Positions 58,551-64,000 of a DNA stretch of 64,000 nt are shown piece by piece. Within the stretch, counting starts at the first letter, position 1. Each line of letters begins with the position of its first letter. The notes under the pieces were generated by a model that was given only the letters and a program-made list of their open reading frames with translations, was not told the DNA's origin and did no database searches. The translations under genes were made by a program, and so were the position numbers. This DNA comes from Cinnamomum chago (lineage: Eukaryota > Streptophyta > Magnoliopsida > Laurales > Lauraceae). Location of the stretch: NCBI GenBank assembly GCA_038049695.1, contig CP142460.1, positions 37,482,001 to 37,546,000 of the forward strand. The letters are read 5' to 3'.

Positions 58551-58625
58551 CTATGGCAAGCCAGTTGACAAGAAAGCAAGCAATATGTTATCTAATGACG
58601 GCACAGACAAAAAAAAAAGTCATAC
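58551..58625 (-). other. Short intron of the antisense gene (75 bp)
   Basis: Donor CTG|GTATGA and acceptor TTGCCATAG|GATTCC after a T-rich stretch. The downstream exon begins DSDDFEPSMDATLDDALDE. The upstream frame carries a stop, so the phase is right only if a small indel lies in the upstream exon. Confidence 0.5.
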
Positions 58626-58742
58626 CAGGTGGAGATTATGGAATCACTCCAGAGTCCCTCGGTTCTTCTTCAAATGCCGCAATCCGATCCATCACCGCCT
58701 CATCGGCTGGAACCTCAAGCATCACCAAAACCTCATCCTCTG

Positions 58743-58821
58743 CTGAAAAAGGGGAAGAAGGCAAATCAAAACAAGAAAATCTCCATAAAAGAAAAGGAAA
58801 GAGAAAGAGGAATAATCATAC
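58743..58821 (-). other. Short intron of the antisense gene (79 bp)
   Basis: Donor GAAG|GTATGA and acceptor CCCCTTTTTCAG|CAGAG. Removal restores one frame across EEEIVGE and AEDEVLVMLEVP. The size is typical of plant short introns. Confidence 0.65.
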
Positions 58822-61317
58822 CTTCACCGACTATCTCTTCTTCTCGGCTCCTCTTTTTCGAAGGTTCATCAGCATCCCCTGACACCTCCTCATTGATGGT
58901 GAGAGAGATTTCCAAATCAGGAGAATCTTCGGGCCGTCCCATACTACTGTGCTACCCTCTCCTCCTCTTACCTATTTGGGTCGGTTTGCTCGAAGAACCT
59001 GCCCCACTGTCAAAGTTAGGTCTCTCACTTGAGCCCTCATTGGATGTTCTGCTCTTACCAGTAGACTCCATGGAAGCTCGTCTCTACTCCGCTTACATCC
59101 AAGCGTCAAGCTGAGCTTCCTCCTCCTCTAGTTGCTCTAAAGCCTCACCAGGTACTTCCCAAACAACTTCGGAACCAATGACGCCCTGTTCACCGAGAAA
59201 GCCTATCTTATGCTTTTCTTCAGAAAGGAAGGACAAAACTTCCTCTCGCCGGATGCCATCTGATTTCCCAAGGCCCTTCCTAGAAGATTGCTTAACATCA
59301 AGCTCCCTCTTGGAAAGCCCCCAGTAAGCCGAAAAGCACTCCACAAACCACTTCGTGAAGTCGGCGGTCCGAAAAGTAGACAACTCAGGATAAGAAATCA
59401 TAGTCGTATTGTCTTTCGCACTATAAAAAACCCATGCATTTCTTCCATCTTGTAAACCTCCAAAACGATTCACCATGCTTGAAGGCACTCCAACAACACC
59501 TTGAGAGAAGCCCAACTGCAGTGCAAATCAAGATGGGACATACGGCTGGATGTCAAAGAAAAGATGTTTACGGTACACCATTGTGCCGACACGTATGTTA
59601 AACAGCCACCCCTTCTCTGCATTGGTCAAGGAGTAATGTCTTCCCAACCCTGGCCTGGTGGAATCGCGGGGGGCACCAAAATCAAAAGCCTTCTTCCATA
59701 ACTCCGGAGAAAGTTTCATTAAAGATTGCCCTATCTCGACATCCTTATACTGTCGGATCCTCATGCGGGCAAACAAAAGAGATTCGAAAAAGGCTTTACC
59801 CCTAGCCAACCAAATAATCAAAGGGTCATCATCCTGAGCAGCACCCAGCTAATGGAAGCCAGGACAGTGGTATACATACCACAAATAAAAGATGTGGGCT
59901 AAAAAGACCCTATTCATAAGGAGCCTGAACAAAAAAAACAGCAGCCTGCAGTTCGGTGCACAAATAGGAGTAAAGATCTAGCACCAAAACAAGCCCCTCT
60001 CCGAACGCCATTTGACTCGTTGGATCAATACAATGCGGCCTGACGTGCGTTCCATCTCCATCAGCAAAGACAGCCTCACCTAGCCAGTCAGTGAGGTAAA
60101 CAGAGAGGTCCCTCCGCAGCACAATGTCAGAACAAATGGCACATGTGCTAGCGAAGAAGTCCCTCAAGTCTTCTTGCATGACAGAGGTCTTTTTCGAACC
60201 CAGATTCTTAGCCCTGCCTTCCCAGGTCATGCTATCAGAAGACTCCCTACTGTCAAAGAAGTTGGGGAATGAAGAGCTAAAACTCCTCTAGTTGCTGGAC
60301 CTGACTTTCGAGCCCTCCTTCTCCTTCCAAAACTCATAGAAGGCGACAAGCTGAAAGTATAAAAGCCTAAACTCCTCAGACTACTCCTCAAGGATGTTGT
60401 CAATAAGCATGAACTCCTTAGAGTTTGCCAAGGATAGGCAACCCAGTGACGGCACTCATCTCCTTCAGAGAAAAACCAATCTCACCATTCGTGATAATGG
60501 TGTTGGTTTGTGGAAGGAACGACTCCAACATTGCCATGAAGTCCTCGTTGAAAAAGATCACGGTCTCCCTAAAAGCGCAGACCGCATCAAAGATCCCGGC
60601 TTCCTTCAAAATGGCACTCCAGTCAGCAGGACGCAGTCAGTCCATGACTCTCAATCTGGGTCAGCACTGAAGCGGTCGCGAAGTTGAAAAGGCTTCACCC
60701 AATTGCTACCATCACCGTTGAAAATACCAAGGCCCACCGGTCTCAAATCGACCGACGGATAATTAGAACCCAGGTAGCCACTGGCCGGCATCAACATGTC
60801 CATATGGACAGGTGACTTCTCCGCATATCCGGAAGAACCGCCAACAAAAATCCATGTCTTGATCACATTGGTCATTTTCACTCAGCTTGGAGTATCCTCC
60901 CTCTTAGAGCATGTCAGAGAAAGGCTCATGATCGAGATAGTACGATCGAAAGTCGACTGGGTAGCAACAGTCCTCTCCTCACCATTAGCTGTGTAAGAGA
61001 ACTGAAAACATCTCCTCTGGTATGTCATGTCGTCGAGACTACATCACCAAAGAGAAAGGTAGGCTTGGGCACAACGCTTTGATCGTCCATGACCCAAGGA
61101 CTATTGCTTGCCATAATCTTGTAAAACTCCTCATCCTTGAGAGCGATCAGTCGCTGCCTCATCTCATCCCGATTAAGGGAGTCACACTCTTCCAAGTTTC
61201 TCTCCACATACTGGACCTTCTCCCAGGCCTGCTGAACGGCCACATTGGAAGATCTAGCAGATTGGCGGGGTGTGCCAATAACAGGCCCCTTACCCTTGTC
61301 AGTTTTGGAGGAGCCAC

Positions 61318-62163
61318 CTACAAAGGTTGGAAAAGAAAAAATGATCAATCATCAAATTGACAGAATTTTGCTAAAAGATCTGGCGAAATTTTGGCATGAT
61401 TCCGGGACAATTCCGAAGAAAAAGGAAACACCCCAAAAGAAATAGAAAGCTTGAAGATGGGCTCAACATTGCTGCGAGCTCCAAACTTGCAAAGCTTCTC
61501 AAATCTCCGCAAGATTGGGAAAGGGCTCAACATTGCTGTGAGTGCCAAACTCCAAAACTTGCAAAGATTTTTATGTATGAACTATCATATCATGCTCCCA
61601 AAAAAAATCATGCATAGAAAAGAGATTGTCATGCATTAGATGCTAGGAAACCCTTGACAAAAGTTTGACCAATTCCAACCCAACTTGGTCAAAACCAATC
61701 AAACTTTATCCAAGCCAAAACTCATGTTGGCTTGACCTAGAAACTCTAGCCTTTTATTTGATGCATAAAAAAAAATAAAAAAAAATGCACGAACATCTTG
61801 ATTTGCATAAACCGCATTATCATGGTGAGCAAAAAGAAAGAAAAAAAAACCTCCTAAAAAAAAGAGAAAGAAAAAAAAAGGGGATTAGCCCATAGGCCGT
61901 GGCCCACTGCCACGTGACTGTACAACCAAGTCCTTACGATCTTGTCCGTACAGCCGCAAAAAAAACGAAAAAAAAAACGTGAAAAAAGAAGAAGGGAAAA
62001 CGGGTGGAAATAAAAAAGAACAAAAAAACCGTGGAGAACAAAAAAAATAAGAAAAGAAAGAAAAGAAAACGATAGAGAAGAAAGAAAAAAAAAACAGAGA
62101 GATAAGAACTTTTTTTACCATCCTACTTCTACAATGGAAGTTTTCTTAGAGAAGAAGACTTAC
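61318..62163 (-). other. Intron 1 of the antisense gene (846 bp)
   Basis: Donor CAA|GTAAGT at 62163 and acceptor, after a T/C-rich tract, TTTGTAG|GTGG at 61318. Joining ATGGCTTCAA to GTGGCTCC keeps the frame of the next exon (M-A-S-S-G-S-S-K). Predicted from consensus and frame only. Confidence 0.6.
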
Positions 62164-62294
62164 TTGAAGCCATTGATGGAGAAGAAAAAGAAAAGCTTGA
62201 AAATCCTTGAAGAAGAAGAGCTCTTGGTCTTAAAGCACTCTTGAAGGTTTTTGCAAAAGAAAGCAATAAAAGCAAGAGGACCAATCTCCCTTTG

Positions 62295-62302
62295 CTTTTA
62301 TA
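62295..62302 (-). promoter_or_regulatory. Antisense TATA box (TATAAAAG) in element G
   Basis: Perfect TATAAAAG on the minus strand, 122 bp upstream of the proposed ATG at 62173, inside CTCTTCTATAAAAGCAAAGG. Spacing leaves about 90 nt of leader, with CT-rich sequence typical of plant 5' leaders. It would drive the antisense gene independently of the LTR. Confidence 0.55.
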
Positions 62303-62379
62303 GAAGAGAGCAAGCCAAAGAAGGAAACAAGGAGAAAAGCAAGGAGGTAAGTGCTACAAATTAGCAACCTTCCCAAAAG

Positions 62380-62655
62380 AAAGATACTTTGAAGGATTCT
62401 TTCCCAAAAGAAAGATACTTTGAGAGATTCTCTCCCACAAGAAGGGAATTAGAGAAATTTTGTCCCAAAAGAGAGGGGATTTGAGAGATTCTCTCCCAAA
62501 CAAAGATACTTTGAGATATTCTCTCCAAAAAGAAAGGAAGTTTGATAGATTCTCTCCAAGTAAGGATATTTAGATATTCTCTATCCAAAGGAGATATTTT
62601 TAGGATATTTAGATATTCTCTATCCAAAGGAGATATTTTTAGATATTCTTTACAA
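62380..62655 (+). repeat. About 40-bp imperfect tandem repeat in element G
   Basis: Copies of 'cccaaaagaaagatactttg' followed by 'agagattctct' recur about six times from 62380 to 62540. Variants 'tctccaag...gatatttagatatt' continue to 62655. It lies upstream of the antisense TATA box in antisense orientation. Confidence 0.8.
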
Positions 62656-62932
62656 AATGACACCTTGTGAGATGTAAGCCATCTTTAAAGCTTAAGGTCC
62701 CATGGGTTAGCCCACATGAGCCAGGTTTGACCACTTAGGTACTAAAAGGGACTTCCTATCAAAAATCCCACTTACTAATAGCATACAAAATGGTTCCATG
62801 CCTCTTTTGAGTTGATTGAACCACACACAAAAAAATCCAAGCCTCATGAGCTTCCAAAATTCAAACCATTCAACCTCATATACCAAATTGAGCCAAAATC
62901 TTGAAACTGACATTCCACAAAAAACCAAATTT

Positions 62933-63170
62933 GACCCCCTAACTTGCCATAGACATCTTGTTGGGTCACAAGGTCAAAATCAAAAGCCAAATCTGACCCC
63001 CCAACTTGCCACATACAGCTTGTTGGGTCACAAGGTCAAAATCAAAAATCAAACCCCGACCCCCTAACCTGCCACATACAGCTTGTTAAGTCACAAGGTC
63101 AAAAACCAAAAAAAAACATTCTTGACCGCCTGATGCGCCACATAAAGCCCTTAGGTTCACAAGGTCTAAA
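62933..63170 (+). repeat. About 62-bp tandem repeat near the 3' end of element G
   Basis: Four copies of a unit with 'gaccccctaacttgccacat' and 'cttgttgggtcacaaggtca', starting near 62933, 62995, 63058 and 63122; the last is most diverged. It lies about 220 bp before the polypurine tract. Confidence 0.85.
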
Positions 63171-63383
63171 GGAAAATCCAAATCCAAATCTCTCGTCATT
63201 TTCAAAATTTTGCCTTGAGATAGTACGTGATCCTTTTCACTACCATAAAATCTCCTTGGAAACTCAAAAGGCTACTCTACCAAAAATAAAAACTACTAAA
63301 AGACTTGTGGTCAAGTTAGAAGTTCTCCTTCAAACTTCTCTTATAGCCACATGACTTCAAAAGTTATGCAACTCGTCGCTATA

Positions 63384-63398
63384 CCTCGAGGGGACATT
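63384..63398 (+). promoter_or_regulatory. Polypurine-like tract of element G
   Basis: CCTCGAGGGGACATT directly precedes TGTTAACACC. A short G-rich tract just before an LTR start fits plus-strand priming, although it is less purine-rich than in element B or C. Confidence 0.55.
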
Positions 63399-63446
63399 TG
63401 TTAACACCAAAAATGTCACTTTGCCTCTTCAACATCTAGAAGCTAC
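63399..63446 (+). mobile_element. Start of the 3' LTR of Tat element G
   Basis: TGTTAACACCAAAAATGTCACTTTGCCTC-type start, near-identical to the minus-strand start at 9346 and 11731. Only 48 bp are seen before another LTR interrupts it at 63447. Confidence 0.75.
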
Positions 63447-64000
63447 TGTGAGACCCCAACCCCTAATTTTCAAGATTTATGTTGTTTTATTTGTGGATTA
63501 GTTTTCTCTAAGTGGGATTAGAGTCTGTTTGGTTGAGTTTGTGAGCTAGAATGGTTTTTCATTAACTTCGGTAAGTTTTGACAGCCAGTGGACATAGTTA
63601 GTACCGTAGGGTCCCACTTATTTTGCGTGATCAGCTTGGAGAAGTTCTTCGTGATTCCCAAAAATTTCCATTTCGACTTTGCTTGACTGGTCTCGTCATT
63701 CCCTATAACTTTCGTGTTCACTCCATACCCATTTGAAGCTCTGAAAACCAGTTTTTCCAGCCCTAGGTGCAAAATCGGTCTTTTCACATTAAATCTGGAC
63801 CCAAATTTTGAGATCTCAGAACCATGCCAAAATTATACTTTTGAAAACTAGATTTTATGAGAAACATTTTTCTCTTCTTCGTCGATCGTATCTAGGGCCC
63901 AAAAATTGATGTTTTAATCCAGACAAGTTTAAGTGATGGTGGGGCCCACACCCACCCTTTTATAAAAGGACCAGCCATCTCCCTTCTTCCCCATTCATTC
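63447..64000 (+). mobile_element. Start of a Ty3/gypsy LTR (H), cut by window end
   Basis: Starts TGTGAGACCCCAACCCCTAAT, most like LTR L (shared 'ttgttttatttgtggattag' and 'tttgtgagctagaatgg'). A TATAAAAG box lies at 63961-63968. The left flank GCTAC (63442-63446) would be the target duplication to look for beyond the window. Confidence 0.85.
63961..63968 (+). promoter_or_regulatory. TATA box (TATAAAAG) of LTR H
   Basis: TATAAAAGGACCAGCC about 515 bp after the LTR start, at the same relative position as TATAAGAG in LTR L (51084). Confidence 0.6.

Larger units (their letters stand above)
57438..62173 (-). pseudogene. Antisense spliced gene in element G, plant-mobile-domain-like
   Basis: On the minus strand, opposite to pol, coding-like blocks extend from an ATG at 62173 to a TGA at 57438-57440. 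The order is: short exon 1, then a Lys/Gly-rich start, blocks with TQSTFDRTISIM and SGYAEKSPVHMDMLMP, and the region AGIFDAVCAFRETV to GEIGFSLKEMSAVTGLPILG. Then come a long middle part, an acidic/Ser-rich part with KKRSREEEI (possible nuclear signal) and a C-terminal helical, probably coiled-coil part. The GEIGFSLKEMSAVTGLPI region resembles the plant mobile domain (aminotransferase-like), known from Tat/Ogre-type elements. Frameshifts (near 61037, 60640, 59900) and stops (often CAG/CAA to TAG/TAA or CGA to TGA) show it is degraded. Function unknown. Confidence 0.65.

Noticed and set aside
61885..62121. Phe/Ser-rich minus-strand open frame that looks like a membrane segment
   Set aside because: It is translation of an A-rich low-complexity stretch within predicted intron 1; composition alone explains it.

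Overview
The window is nuclear DNA from a flowering plant with a large, repeat-rich genome. The evidence is a dense nest of plant-type LTR retrotransposons: Ty3/gypsy chromoviruses of Tekay/Del type with very long (about 2.7-4 kb) LTRs and a C-terminal chromodomain, a Tat-lineage Ty3/gypsy element with a second RNase H, and Ty1/copia elements. I see no intact host gene, no tRNA or rRNA gene and no CRISPR. The species cannot be named from this sequence.

Layout. 1-2265: truncated long gypsy LTR. 2266-9346: repeat-rich sequence ending in the start of a minus-strand Tat-like LTR, with a solo gypsy LTR (4120-7207) nested in it. 9347-20787: minus-strand chromovirus element A (integrase to gag, then its 5' LTR), with a copia LTR between two 429-bp direct repeats (9277-9705 and 11662-12090) and a solo gypsy LTR (17106-20224) in the 5' LTR. 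20788-26572: an LTR remnant and the 3' half of minus-strand chromovirus B. 26573-34215: a copia-type LTR (D1) split by deletion-derived chromovirus C (27450-33113). 34219-48445: a forward copia LTR (F), then minus-strand copia element E with its 3' LTR truncated. A second copy of the D LTR (D2, 37879-42496), itself split by a solo gypsy LTR (38684-41396), lies inside the reverse-transcriptase gene of E. 48446-63446: plus-strand Tat-lineage element G (RT, two RNase H domains, integrase), interrupted by solo LTR L (50572-54527). It carries tandem repeats and, on the opposite strand, a degraded gene that appears to be spliced (57438-62173). 63447-64000: start of another gypsy LTR, cut by the window end.

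Every coding region is broken by stops or frameshifts, many explainable by C-to-T or G-to-A change, so none is likely to work as it stands. Several junctions have exact or near-exact 5-bp target duplications, so the nesting order is readable: G was hit by E and L, E by D2, D2 by K, D1 by C, and the LTR of A by J.

The observations I rate highest are: (1) the antisense gene inside G, with its own TATA box and four canonical GT-AG introns; (2) arrays of TCGA-centred palindromes in the LTRs, whose core word differs between families (CTCGAG, ATCGAT, GTCGAC); (3) two different gypsy LTR subfamilies inserted at the same homologous base of D1 and D2; (4) a 429-bp duplication round a copia LTR that looks like unequal recombination between two insertions; (5) a short GCTTCCGCA word near the 3' end of both gypsy and copia-type LTRs.
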